Shown here: piece after piece, positions 1 to 6,570 of the stretch | Position numbering within the stretch: the first letter of the stretch is position 1 | How the letters are laid out: each line of letters opens with the position of its first letter | Translations under genes and position numbers: made by a program | NCBI GenBank assembly: GCA_023389455.1 | Contig: JAEWEJ010000404.1 | Coordinates: 1 to 8,653 of the forward strand | Source: Actinomycetes bacterium | GTDB taxonomy: Bacteria; Actinomycetota; Actinomycetes; Actinomycetales; Cellulomonadaceae | Reading direction: 5' to 3' | DNA length: 8,653 bases | Notes under the pieces: generated by a model | What the model saw: the letters and a program-made list of their open reading frames with translations, nothing else | Databases searched by the model: none | What the model was told of the DNA's origin: nothing

Positions 1-1
1 G

Positions 2-322
2 ACTCCCACCGAGGCCGCCGCGCGCGTCGCGGCCGGCGCGCTGCTGGTGGACGTCCGCTCGTCCGCCGGGCGGTCCGCCGCCGGAGCGATCCCCGGCGCA
101 CGCGTCGCCGACCGCACCGACCTCGACGCGCTCTTCGGCCCCGTCGGTGCGCCGGCCGTCCGGCTCGACACCCCGGTCGTCGTGGTGTGCGGGTCCGAGA
201 ACGGGTCCGGACCCGTCGCCGCCGCGCTCGCCGCGCGCGGCTACACCGCGGTCACGCACGTCGCGGGCGGCTTCCCCGCGTGGAAGGCGGCCGGGCTGCC
301 GACCGACGACCCGCAGGCCTGA
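2..322 (+). CDS. Rhodanese-domain protein, 3' part (start lies upstream of the window)
   Basis: The reading frame is open from the first bases of the window and ends at TGA 320-322, so about 106 C-terminal residues are visible. The visible part reads like the end of a single rhodanese (sulfurtransferase) domain: LLVDVRS near the start is the usual 'vDvR' strand, AAGAIPGA is the 'GHIPGA' region, and VVVVCGSENGSG is the active-site loop carrying the catalytic cysteine. It ends with the usual GGFPAWKAAGLP motif. Rhodaneses move a sulfane sulfur through a persulfide on that cysteine. The Cys is present, but the loop (C-G-S-E-N-G-S) differs from the common C-R-S-G-x-R-S, so donor and acceptor are unknown. 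It lies 59 bp upstream of an SsuD-like monooxygenase on the same strand, which suggests a role in sulfur assimilation. A GTG at 47 falls inside the domain and is not a credible start. Family assignment is firm; substrate is not known. Confidence 0.85.
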   Translation, partial: TPTEAAARVAAGALLVDVRSSAGRSAAGAIPGARVADRTDLDALFGPVGAPAVRLDTPVVVVCGSENGSGPVAAALAARGYTAVTHVAGGFPAWKAAGLPTDDPQA

Positions 323-370
323 CCCACCGCCTCGTCCCGCCGCCCCGCACCACCCCGCTGCACCGACCTG

Positions 371-375
371 AGGAG
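371..375 (+). promoter_or_regulatory. Ribosome binding site of the SsuD-like monooxygenase gene
   Basis: AGGAG lies six bases before GTG 382. It decides the start of the gene, because the same frame stays open far upstream, across the end of the rhodanese gene. Confidence 0.75.
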
Positions 376-381
376 AGCACC

Positions 382-1500
382 GTGCCCGTCGAGTTCCTCG
401 GCATCGCCACCACCAACGACGCGTCGGAGACCGGCGCCGCCACCACGGCACCGTTCGACGTCGGCTACCTCGAGCGCCTCGTGCGCGCCCATCAGGACAA
501 CGGCTGGACGCGCGTGCTGTTCGCGTACGGCTCGTCGGGGCCGGAGCCGGCGGCGCTCGCCGCGCACGTCGCCGCCCGCCTGCCGGACATCGAGCTGCTG
601 CTCGCGCACCGGCCGAACGTCTCGTACCCGACGTACGCCGCCAAGACGTTCGCGACCCTGGACCAGCTGTCGGGCGGGCGCCTGTCGGTCCACTTCATCA
701 CCGGCGGCAACGACCACGAGCAGGCCCGCGAGGGCGACCGCCTCACCAAGGACGAGCGGTACGCACGGACCCACGAGTACATCCGGGTCGTCAAGCAGGC
801 GTGGACGAGCACGGAGCCGTTCGACCACCACGGCGAGTTCTACGACCTCGAGGACTTCGTGCTCGACACCCGCCCGTTCGAGGGGCGCACGCCGACCGTC
901 TCGTTCGGCGGGTCGTCCGACGCCGCGTTCCGCGTGGGTGCGGCCGAGGCCGACATCTACGCCGTGTGGGGCGAGCCGCTGGCGGCCACCGCCGAGCAGA
1001 TCGCGCGCGTCCACGCCGAGGCCGCCGCAGCCGGCCGCACCGAGCCGCCGCGCATCCACGCCGCGTTCCGTCCGATCGTCGCGCCCACCGAGGAGCTCGC
1101 CTGGGAGAAGGCGCACCGGGTGCTCGCGCGGATCGAGGCCCGCAAGGCGGCGCTGGGCGGTGCGCTCAGCCGTCGGCACCCCGTCGATGCGCCGCAGAAC
1201 GCCGGCTCGCAGCGTCTGCTGGAGATCGCGGCGCAGGGTGAGCGCTTCGACTCCGTGCTGTGGACGGCCACGGCGCGGGCGACCGGCGGGGCGGGCAACT
1301 CGAACGCGCTGGTCGGCACCCCGGAGCAGGTCGCCCAGGCGCTGCTGGCGTACTACGACCTGGGTGTCCGTGTGATCTCCGCGCGCGGCTACGACCTGCT
1401 CGACGACGCGATCGACTTCGGCCGGTACGTCATCCCGCTGGTCCGCGAGGGCGTCGCGCAGCGCGACGCCGAGGCCGCGCGGAGCACCGCGGCGGTCTGA
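382..1500 (+). CDS. LLM-class flavin monooxygenase, SsuD-like (probable alkanesulfonate monooxygenase)
   Basis: This 372-residue protein belongs to the bacterial luciferase-like (LLM) superfamily, whose members use reduced FMN and O2. Its closest recognisable relatives are SsuD-type alkanesulfonate monooxygenases (E. coli SsuD is about 380 residues), which split the C-S bond of sulfonates to give an aldehyde and sulfite. Visible marks are LLLAHRPNVSYPTYAAKTFATLDQ (about 72-95), GGRLSVHFITGGNDHEQ (98-114), FGGSS (175-179), WGEPL (196-200) and TGGAGNSNALVGTPEQV (301-317), where the last glycine-rich stretch matches the mobile lid region of SsuD. There is no signal peptide, so it should act in the cytoplasm, and it needs an FMN reductase that is not in this window. 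GTG 382 is chosen because AGGAG precedes it and the protein then starts at the conserved PVEFLGIA segment. It sits between a rhodanese gene and a second LLM gene, probably as one operon. The exact sulfonate or related substrate cannot be read from sequence. Confidence 0.88.
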   Translation: MPVEFLGIATTNDASETGAATTAPFDVGYLERLVRAHQDNGWTRVLFAYGSSGPEPAALAAHVAARLPDIELLLAHRPNVSYPTYAAKTFATLDQLSGGRLSVHFITGGNDHEQAREGDRLTKDERYARTHEYIRVVKQAWTSTEPFDHHGEFYDLEDFVLDTRPFEGRTPTVSFGGSSDAAFRVGAAEADIYAVWGEPLAATAEQIARVHAEAAAAGRTEPPRIHAAFRPIVAPTEELAWEKAHRVLARIEARKAALGGALSRRHPVDAPQNAGSQRLLEIAAQGERFDSVLWTATARATGGAGNSNALVGTPEQVAQALLAYYDLGVRVISARGYDLLDDAIDFGRYVIPLVREGVAQRDAEAARSTAAV

Positions 1501-1535
1501 CCGTCGCGTCCGCCGACCGGCCACCACCCGACCCC

Positions 1536-1542
1536 GAGAGGA
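1536..1542 (+). promoter_or_regulatory. Ribosome binding site of the second LLM gene
   Basis: GAGAGGA ends five bases before GTG 1548. It fixes this start among several upstream in-frame codons that would overlap the preceding gene. Confidence 0.65.
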
Positions 1543-1547
1543 CGTCC

Positions 1548-2696
1548 GTGCGCTTCCAGGTGCTCGACATCGTGTTCAACCCGCCCCACCCCGTGACGGG
1601 TGCGGTGGTCCCGCCGGCCGACCGGCTCGCACGGGTCGTCGAGACGGCGGTGCTCGCCGAGGAGCTCGGGTTCGACTCCTTCGCGGTGGGGGAGCGGCAC
1701 GCGGGCGACGTGCTGTCGTCCGCCCCGACGGTGATCCTCGGGGCGCTGGCGGCGCGGACGTCACGGATCCTGCTGTCGACGGGCGTCACGGTCCTGTCGC
1801 TGCTGGACCCGGTGCGGGTGGCGGAGGACCTCGCGACCGTCGACCAGCTCTCCCGCGGCCGGCTGGAGATCGTCATCGGCAAGGGCAACGAGGCGCTGCA
1901 GTACCCGCTGCTGGGCCTCGACATCGACAGGCAGTACGAGTACCTGGAGGAGAACCACGCGCTCCTGCGGCTGCTGCTGTCGGAGCAGGACGTGACGTGG
2001 GAGGGCCGGCACCGCCCGTCCCTGACGGGGGCGACGACCCTCCCACGCCCGTTCGCCGGTCCGTTCCGCATCTGGCACGGCTCGGCGACGTCCACCGTCG
2101 CGGTCGACCTCGCCGCACGGCACGGCGAGCCGCTCGTCAGCGCCAACGCGCTGCAGCCGCGCGACGCGTACCGCCGGCTCATCGACCGGTACCGCGAGCG
2201 GTACGCCGCGCACGGGCACGACCCCGCGTACGCGTTCGTCGGCGCCGGGTCCGGCGGGCTCTACCTGGCGGACACCACGGAGGAGGCGGTCGAGCGGTAC
2301 CGGCCGGTGCTCGCGGCGCAGGTCGCGGCCGCGGCGCGCCGCGGGTACGGGCCCGGCGCGGTCGGCAAGGCCCCGGCGTTCGCCACGGTCGAGGACGCCG
2401 TGGCGCACGGTCCGGCGCTGGTCGGCTCGCCGGAGCGCGTCGCCGAGAAGATCCTCGACCTGCACGCGAGCTTCGGGCACGACCTGCAGTCGGTCTCGGT
2501 CGACCAGTCGCTCGCCCCGGCGCACCAGGCCGACGTGCTGCGTCGCTTCGCCGAGGAGGTCGTGCCGGTCGTGCAGGCCGAGGTGACCACGGACCTGTGG
2601 GGGCCGGCCGACGCCCGGCGGGCGGCGGGGTTCACGGCGGCAGGGCGCGCGCCGGCGCCACCCCGCCCGGCCCCGGCAGGTGCGTCGGCAGTCTGA
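1548..2696 (+). CDS. Second LLM-class flavin-dependent monooxygenase
   Basis: This 382-residue protein is another luciferase-like FMN-dependent oxidoreductase. It shows the family pattern of an N-terminal strand (RFQVLDIVF), ELGFDSFAVGERHAGD (39-54), the barrel motif ATVDQLSRGRLEIVIGKGNE (96-115, 'LD.LS.GR...G.G'), and LVGSPERVAEKI (291-302), the late 'GtPe.va..i' motif. It is closer to the general luciferase-like group that carries ExHxxD (E49-H51-D54) than to SsuD, so it is not a duplicate of its neighbour. A Pro/Ala-rich tail from about 365 to the end looks disordered and is probably dispensable. It starts 47 bp after the first LLM gene, with its own GAGAGGA site, so the two are likely co-transcribed. 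Paired LLM enzymes occur in sulfonate, sulfone and other organosulfur pathways, where they act on successive or different substrates. That role is an inference from the neighbours; no substrate can be named. Confidence 0.85.
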   Translation: MRFQVLDIVFNPPHPVTGAVVPPADRLARVVETAVLAEELGFDSFAVGERHAGDVLSSAPTVILGALAARTSRILLSTGVTVLSLLDPVRVAEDLATVDQLSRGRLEIVIGKGNEALQYPLLGLDIDRQYEYLEENHALLRLLLSEQDVTWEGRHRPSLTGATTLPRPFAGPFRIWHGSATSTVAVDLAARHGEPLVSANALQPRDAYRRLIDRYRERYAAHGHDPAYAFVGAGSGGLYLADTTEEAVERYRPVLAAQVAAAARRGYGPGAVGKAPAFATVEDAVAHGPALVGSPERVAEKILDLHASFGHDLQSVSVDQSLAPAHQADVLRRFAEEVVPVVQAEVTTDLWGPADARRAAGFTAAGRAPAPPRPAPAGASAV

Positions 2697-2717
2697 GACG
2701 TCGGCCGCGCGGCCGGT

Positions 2718-2735
2718 CCCACGGACCCCACGGAC
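2718..2735. repeat. Two perfect tandem copies of a 9-bp unit
   Basis: CCCACGGAC occurs twice back to back (2718-2726 and 2727-2735), just after the end of the second LLM gene. It lies inside the 126-bp gap before the YedI-like gene. No function is evident. Confidence 0.6.
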
Positions 2736-2740
2736 GGTCG

Positions 2741-2760
2741 CGCGCGCACGCCCGCGCGCG
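2741..2760 (+). terminator. GC hairpin, possible terminator of the rhodanese-LLM operon
   Basis: CGCGCGC (2741-2747) and GCGCGCG (2754-2760) can form a 7-bp all-GC stem with a 6-base loop. It sits 45 bp after the LLM stop and before the next gene on the same strand. No T-run follows, which is common in high-GC actinobacteria but leaves the call weak. An imperfectly placed palindrome at 2702-2715 (CGGCCGC/GCGGCCG) is nearby and could contribute to RNA structure. Confidence 0.35.
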
Positions 2761-2822
2761 GCCCTACTCTGTGCCCTGGCGTGCCTACCGGTGCGCGGTC
2801 ACGGCACGGACGAAGGTGGCAC

Positions 2823-3800
2823 ATGGCTGGCGGTCTGGCGGCGCTCCTGGACGACATCGCGACGCTCGCGAAGCTGGCGGCCGCGTCGGTCGACGACGTG
2901 AGCGCGGCGGCGGGACGGGCCAGCGCGAAGGCCGCCGGCGTCGTCATCGACGACACCGCGGTCACGCCGCGGTACGTCCAGGGCGTCACCGCCAACCGCG
3001 AGCTGCCGATGATCTGGAAGATCGCCAAGGGCTCGCTGCGCAACAAGCTGCTGTTCATCCTTCCCGCGGCGCTGCTGCTCAGCCAGTTCCTGCCGTGGCT
3101 GCTCACCCCCATCCTCATGGTGGGCGGCACCTACCTGGCCTTCGAGGGCGCGGAGAAGCTGTGGGAGGCGGTCAGCGGCAAGCACCACGACAAGCCGCAG
3201 GTCACCGCGCCGGAGCAGGGGCCGCAGGCCGAGTCCCGCATGGTCGGCAGCGCCATCCGCACCGACTTCATCCTGTCCGCCGAGATCATGGTCATCGCCC
3301 TCAACGAGGTCGCGGCCGAGGGGCTGCTGTCCCGCGCGATCATCCTGGTCGTCGTCGCGCTGGTCATCACGGCCGTCGTGTACGGCGTCGTCGCGCTCAT
3401 CGTGAAGATGGACGACATCGGGCTGCGGCTCGCGCAGACGCGCAACGGCGCGTCGGCGGCGCTCGGGCGCGGGCTCGTCACCGCGATGCCGAAGGTGCTG
3501 GCCGTGCTGTCCACGGTCGGCATCGCCGCGATGCTGTGGGTCGGCGGGCACATCCTGCTGGTCGGCATCGACGAGCTCGGGTGGCACGGCCTGTACGACG
3601 TGGTCCACCACCTCGAGGAGGCCGTGCACGGCGTCGCCGGCATCGGCGGGTTCCTCGCGTGGCTCGTCAACACGGCCGCCTCCGCGCTGCTCGGTGTCGT
3701 CGTGGGTGCGGTGGTCGTGCTGGTGGTGCACCAGGTGCACAAGCTGCGGCACCGCGGCACCGACGCGGGCCGCACGGGCGACGCCGCGGCCGCGCACTGA
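2823..3800 (+). CDS. yedI: YedI/DUF808 family inner-membrane protein
   Basis: This 325-residue protein belongs to DUF808, the family of E. coli YedI. The signature is strong: MAGGLAALLDDIATLAKLAA at the N-terminus, GVTANRELPMIWKIAKGSLRNK (54-75), PWLLTPILMVGGTYLAFEGAEKL (91-113) and RTDFILSAEIMVIALNEV (146-163). Predicted membrane segments are at roughly 74-105, 170-195, 222-248 and 284-305, with a basic, hydrophilic C-terminal tail. The molecular function of the family is not known; it is an integral cytoplasmic-membrane protein of about 300 residues in most members, so this one is full length. ATG 2823 is preferred over an in-frame GTG at 2781 because AAGGTGG lies just upstream and the family starts with MAG at this point. 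The gene is separated from the LLM operon by 126 bp and is probably transcribed alone. It converges on the reductase gene with only 13 bp between the two stop codons. Confidence 0.92.
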   Translation: MAGGLAALLDDIATLAKLAAASVDDVSAAAGRASAKAAGVVIDDTAVTPRYVQGVTANRELPMIWKIAKGSLRNKLLFILPAALLLSQFLPWLLTPILMVGGTYLAFEGAEKLWEAVSGKHHDKPQVTAPEQGPQAESRMVGSAIRTDFILSAEIMVIALNEVAAEGLLSRAIILVVVALVITAVVYGVVALIVKMDDIGLRLAQTRNGASAALGRGLVTAMPKVLAVLSTVGIAAMLWVGGHILLVGIDELGWHGLYDVVHHLEEAVHGVAGIGGFLAWLVNTAASALLGVVVGAVVVLVVHQVHKLRHRGTDAGRTGDAAAAH

Positions 3801-3813
3801 CGCGTCGGTCGCC

Positions 3814-4617
3814 TCAGTCGGTCGACGGCCCGAAGCGCTCGGCCCGCACCGAGCGCGGGTCGTGCCCCAGCACGAGCAGCACGCGGGTCATCGCCTCGAC
3901 GAATCCCGTGGGCCCGCAGACGTAGCAGACCGGCGCCAGCTCGGCGGGCCAGCCGTAGCGCGCCAGGTCGCGCAGCCCGATGCGTGCCGGGGCGCGTGGG
4001 GCGTCCGGGGGAGCGGCGCGGGTGAACCACACCTGCGTGTCGACGCCGTCGAGGAGCGGGGCGGTGAGCTCGTCGAGGAACAGCGCGTCGGTCGGCATAC
4101 GGACCGAGTAGAGGACCCGGAAGGGTGTGCGGTCCCCGGCGGCGCGTCGGGCGCGCACCATCGCGACCAGCGGAGCGACGCCGGACCCGCCCGCCAGCAG
4201 CAGCACGGGCGCGCCGCCCGCGGTCCCCGGCTCCCAGACGAACCACCCCCCGACGGGCCCGCGCACCTCGATGCCGGCACCCACGGGCAGGTCGTCCACC
4301 AGGTAGGGGGAGACCTCCCCGCCCGTGACCCGCTGCACGGTGACCTCGACGCGCCCCGGCGCGGCCGGGTCGGTCGGGGCGCTCACCGAGTACGCGCGCG
4401 ACGCGGTGTACCCGTCGGCAGCCGTCAGCCGCAGGTCCACGTGCTGGCCGGCGCGGTGCCCCGGCCAGCCCGGCACGTCGAGCACGAGCGTGCGGGACGT
4501 GGCGGTCTCCGGCCGCGCGTCGACCACCGTCGCCGTGCACCAGCCGCCCGCGCACGCGAACCGCTCGCCCAGGGGCGCCGGGCCGCGGGTCGTCGCGGTG
4601 GCGTCCGTGGCCGTCAC
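3814..4617 (-). CDS. FAD/NAD(P)-binding reductase (ferredoxin-NADP reductase fold), partner of the molybdoenzyme
   Basis: This 267-residue flavoprotein reductase has the two-domain ferredoxin-NADP+ reductase layout. The FAD-binding barrel carries SRAYSVS (73-79, the R-x-Y-S flavin motif) and GGEVSPYLVDDLPVG (99-113). The nucleotide-binding domain carries LLLAGGSGVAPLVAMVRAR (139-157), CGPTGFVEA (234-242) and a C-terminal RAERFGPS. No 2Fe-2S cysteine cluster is seen at either end, so electrons would pass from NAD(P)H through FAD to a separate partner. The start is GTG 4617, whose GTGA overlaps the TGA of the upstream molybdoenzyme gene; such 4-bp overlaps usually mean translational coupling. 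That arrangement makes the molybdoenzyme the likely partner. Preference for NADH or NADPH cannot be decided by eye. An open frame continues upstream in this frame, but it lies inside the neighbouring gene and is rejected. Confidence 0.87.
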   Translation of the reverse strand: MTATDATATTRGPAPLGERFACAGGWCTATVVDARPETATSRTLVLDVPGWPGHRAGQHVDLRLTAADGYTASRAYSVSAPTDPAAPGRVEVTVQRVTGGEVSPYLVDDLPVGAGIEVRGPVGGWFVWEPGTAGGAPVLLLAGGSGVAPLVAMVRARRAAGDRTPFRVLYSVRMPTDALFLDELTAPLLDGVDTQVWFTRAAPPDAPRAPARIGLRDLARYGWPAELAPVCYVCGPTGFVEAMTRVLLVLGHDPRSVRAERFGPSTD

Positions 4618-5255
4618 GGGTCGCCCTGGTACCGCTGCTCGCGCCAGGGGTCGCCGTAGTCGTGGTAGCCGTAGTTCTCCCAGAACCCGCGCTGGTCGTC
4701 GTGCAGCAGGGTGAGCGAGCGGACCCACTTGGCGGACTTCCACAGGTACAGGTGCGGCACCAGCAGCCGGGCGGGGCCGCCGTGCACGGGGTCGAGCGGG
4801 CGCCCGTCGTACGTGTGCGCGATCCACGCCCGCCCCCCCAGCAGGTCCGCGAGCGGCAGGTTCGTGGTGTACCCGCCGTAGCAGCCGACCAGCGCGTACT
4901 GCGCGACGGAGGGCACGTCGGCCAGCAGCACGTCGAGGCTGACGCCGCGCCACCGGGTGCCGAACTTCGACCACCGGGTCACGCAGTGCAGGTCGACGAC
5001 GGCGTCGTCCTGGGGCAGGGCCATGAGGTCGGCCCACGACCACCGGAACGTCGCGTGGTCCTCGGTGCGGACCTCGAGCTGCCAGTGCGCCGTGTCGACG
5101 TTGGGTGTCGGCCCGGCGGACAGCACGGGGAAGTCGTGCACCTCGTACTGGCCGGGCGGCAGCGCGACGCCGGACGCGCGCGGACGGCCCCGGAATCCCG
5201 GGGTCAGGCCCGTCGGGTCCACGCCCGATGCGTCGCTCGGCGTCACGGGACCCAT
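4614..5255 (-). CDS. Sulfite-oxidase-like molybdopterin-dependent oxidoreductase (cytoplasmic)
   Basis: This 213-residue protein has the sulfite oxidase molybdopterin-binding fold (Oxidored_molyb family). The Mo-ligating cysteine is Cys91 in DLHCVTRWSKFGTRWRGVSLDVLL (88-111). The conserved region GYTTNLPLADLL (128-139) and the late motif HGGPARLLVPHLYLWKSAKWV (158-178) follow. The length matches the small 'sulfite oxidase-like' group of bacteria, which lacks the heme domain and the dimerisation domain of true sulfite oxidases. No Tat twin-arginine or Sec signal is visible, so it should stay in the cytoplasm, unlike MsrP (YedY). It likely receives electrons from, or gives them to, the reductase encoded next, with which it shares a GTGA overlap. 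ATG 5255 is chosen; GTG 5246, three codons in, is equally possible, and neither has a clear Shine-Dalgarno sequence. Substrate unknown: sulfoxides, sulfite and N- or S-oxides are all plausible for the fold. Confidence 0.87.
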   Translation of the reverse strand: MGPVTPSDASGVDPTGLTPGFRGRPRASGVALPPGQYEVHDFPVLSAGPTPNVDTAHWQLEVRTEDHATFRWSWADLMALPQDDAVVDLHCVTRWSKFGTRWRGVSLDVLLADVPSVAQYALVGCYGGYTTNLPLADLLGGRAWIAHTYDGRPLDPVHGGPARLLVPHLYLWKSAKWVRSLTLLHDDQRGFWENYGYHDYGDPWREQRYQGDP

Positions 5256-5300
5256 CGAACACCCGCGGGTGCACCGCGCGACACCCCTTGGCGGCAGCCG

Positions 5301-5329
5301 GTCACGGCCGCCGGGGGCGGTGGCATAGT
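5301..5329 (+). promoter_or_regulatory. Possible promoter of the 71-residue ORF
   Basis: CATAGT at 5324-5329 resembles a -10 box (4 of 6 to TATAAT). GTCACG at 5301-5306 lies 17 bp upstream but matches -35 poorly (3 of 6). This would put the transcript start near 5336, giving a leader of about 27 bases. The call rests mainly on the -10 box and the spacing. Confidence 0.35.
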
Positions 5330-5362
5330 GGGGGTGGACGACCGCGGGACGAACGGAGCGAT

Positions 5363-5578
5363 GTGGCCAGGCAGCGCAAGGAACGCCTCGACGCGACGGC
5401 ATGGCTCGCGAAGCACCTCGTCGGGCCCGCCCAGGTGACCGACCCCCGCATCCCGGGGCGCGGCACGAACGACGCGGAGCGGGCGCGCGAGGGCGAGCTG
5501 CGCGGCGGGTTCGAGCGGGTGCGCGACGCGTCGGGACGCGTCTACCTCGTGGCGCGGGGTGACGCCCCCGAGGCCTGA
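5363..5578 (+). CDS. Small basic protein of unknown function, 71 residues
   Basis: I do not recognise this family. The protein is hydrophilic and charged: it begins with a basic segment (ARQRKERLD), then ATAWLAKHLVGPAQVTDPRIPG, a charged helical middle (NDAERAREGELRGGFERVRD) and a short strand-like end (GRVYLVARGD). It has no signal peptide, membrane segment or cysteines. GTG 5363 is chosen because GGAG at 5355-5358 precedes it and because the upstream extension of the frame runs through the divergent promoter region and into the antisense of the molybdoenzyme gene. Codons are GC-rich at the third position like the neighbours, which supports real coding. It is divergent from the molybdoenzyme-reductase pair and convergent with the NAD-kinase-like gene. 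Its stop codon lies in a short direct repeat. A function cannot be proposed. Confidence 0.6.
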   Translation: MARQRKERLDATAWLAKHLVGPAQVTDPRIPGRGTNDAERAREGELRGGFERVRDASGRVYLVARGDAPEA

Positions 5579-5597
5579 TCCACGCCCCGAGGCCTGA
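5562..5597. repeat. Direct repeat that duplicates the end of the 71-residue ORF
   Basis: The 17 bases at 5562-5578 (ACGCCCCCGAGGCCTGA, including the stop codon) recur at 5582-5597 with one C missing. The second copy is downstream of the stop and is not translated. Confidence 0.8.
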
Positions 5598-5627
5598 GCC
5601 ACCCGCACGACTCCGGGCACCCGGCCA

Positions 5628-5680
5628 GGGCGCGACGGGTCAGCGCGCGACGGTGAGGGCGCGACGGTCAGGGCGCGACG
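5628..5680. repeat. Tandem repeat of about 14 bp spanning the stop of the NAD-kinase-like gene
   Basis: Four imperfect units related to GGGCGCGACGGTCA begin at 5628, 5643, 5657 and 5671, the last one partial. On the minus strand they are copies of GTCGCGCCCTGA, which is the final Val-Ala-Pro-stop of the NAD-kinase-like gene. Copies lie at 5668-5679, 5654-5665, 5640-5651 and 5625-5636. It fills most of the convergent gap with the 71-residue ORF. No obvious terminator hairpin is seen there. Confidence 0.8.
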
Positions 5681-6570
5681 AGCCGCAGCCGACGGTCCGA
5701 CAGGCCGATCCGCACGGTCTGCCCCCAGGTCGCGGTGAGGCGGTCGGCCTCCAGCCCGTCGCCGAACAGCACGAGCGCGTCCGACTCGACGACGACCGCC
5801 AGCTCCTCGCGCGCCGCCAGGAGGCCGGCGGTCCGGCCCGTTCCGGTGGTGGGTGAGGGCCACGCCTCGCGGACGAACCACGCGAGGGCGAGCTCCGTGG
5901 GCCGGGGGAGGGCGGGCGCGTCGTCCCGCCCCCGCGCCAGCGAGGTCGCCCAGCCGGTGGCGCCGGTCCCCGTGGTGACGACGACCCCCGACGACGACTG
6001 CCGCTCGTCGCCGTCGGGGCAGGTCAGGCGGTACCGGGCCGACTGGTGGCCGGGGTCGCCGAGGTAGACCTCGTTGAGCGCGTCGAGCGACGTGCCGTCG
6101 TCGAGGGCCGCACGCACGAGCGCGCGGTCCTCGACCAGCGCGGTGCCCCGCACGACGTCGCCGAGCGTCCCGGCGACCTGCGCGGCCCGGTGCCGCACGA
6201 GGACGCCGGCGTTGCGCCCGGGCTCGGGGTCGACCCCGACGACGGGCTGGTCGCGCAGGTACTTGGCCGTGTTGGCGACGAGCCCGTCGGGCCCGACCAC
6301 GAGGCACACGTCCTGCGGGTCGAATGCGAACCGGTGCAGGTCGCCGCGCTCGACGTCGCCGCGCCGCCAGTCCGTCGGCACGGCCGCCCGGACGGTGCGC
6401 AGCGCCTCGGCGAGCGCGTCGTGGCGGGCCTGCACGTCGGCCAGGTCCCGTCCGCGGCTGCGCAGGAAGAACTCGACCTGGCCGCGGGTGCCGTGGCGGT
6501 CCACCAGCTCCTCGAGCTCGGAGCGGCGGTGGACCACCACCGCGCGGGGTGCGAGCGGCACGTCACTCAC
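5668..6570 (-). CDS. Divergent NAD-kinase-like protein (ATP-NAD kinase fold)
   Basis: This 300-residue protein carries the ordered motifs of the NAD kinase superfamily. VCLVVGPDGLVANTAKYL (88-105) stands where NAD kinases have the catalytic GGDG loop, and is followed by QPVVGVDPEPGRNAGVL. ALNEVYLGD (164-172) is the conserved NE motif. SSGVVVTTGTGATGWATSL (193-211) replaces the classical S-T-P-T-G-S-T-A-Y. FGDGLEADRL...VRIGLSDRRLRLV closes the C-terminal beta domain. NAD kinases phosphorylate NAD(H) to NADP(H). The GPDG and TGTGATGW variants, and an N-terminal helical part (about 15-75) without the usual early Rossmann strand and loop, put it in a side branch, so another nucleotide or lipid substrate is possible. 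It begins at GTG 6570, overlapping the end of the SPFH gene by 8 bp, so the two are translationally coupled. The Asp of the GxDG loop is present, so catalysis is not excluded. Confidence 0.78.
   Translation of the reverse strand: MSDVPLAPRAVVVHRRSELEELVDRHGTRGQVEFFLRSRGRDLADVQARHDALAEALRTVRAAVPTDWRRGDVERGDLHRFAFDPQDVCLVVGPDGLVANTAKYLRDQPVVGVDPEPGRNAGVLVRHRAAQVAGTLGDVVRGTALVEDRALVRAALDDGTSLDALNEVYLGDPGHQSARYRLTCPDGDERQSSSGVVVTTGTGATGWATSLARGRDDAPALPRPTELALAWFVREAWPSPTTGTGRTAGLLAAREELAVVVESDALVLFGDGLEADRLTATWGQTVRIGLSDRRLRLVAP

Noticed and set aside
187..381. N-terminal extension of the SsuD-like protein back to position 187
   Set aside because: It overlaps the rhodanese gene, is Arg-rich and has no family match. 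GTG 382 has a good AGGAG site and begins at the conserved N-terminus.
241..1527. Long open frame on the minus strand, antisense to the SsuD-like gene
   Set aside because: Very Arg/Gly/Ala-rich with no domain sense. It mirrors the GC-rich codon pattern of the real gene on the other strand.
1501..1547. Riboswitch or separate promoter between the two LLM genes
   Set aside because: The gap is 47 bp with a ribosome site and no clear -10 or structured element; co-transcription is simpler.
3786..3826. Possible bidirectional terminator between the convergent YedI-like and reductase genes
   Set aside because: Only 5-bp arms with long loops can be drawn (ACTGA/TCAGT, GACGC/GCGTC). These are too weak for a call.
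1997..3925. 642-codon plus-strand open frame running across the second LLM gene and the YedI-like gene
   Set aside because: It is Arg/Gly/Ala low-complexity translation, crosses two well-supported genes in another frame, and has no recognisable motif.
3131..4555. Minus-strand open frame overlapping the reductase and YedI-like genes
   Set aside because: Its translation is biased and motif-free, and both overlapped genes have clear family signatures.
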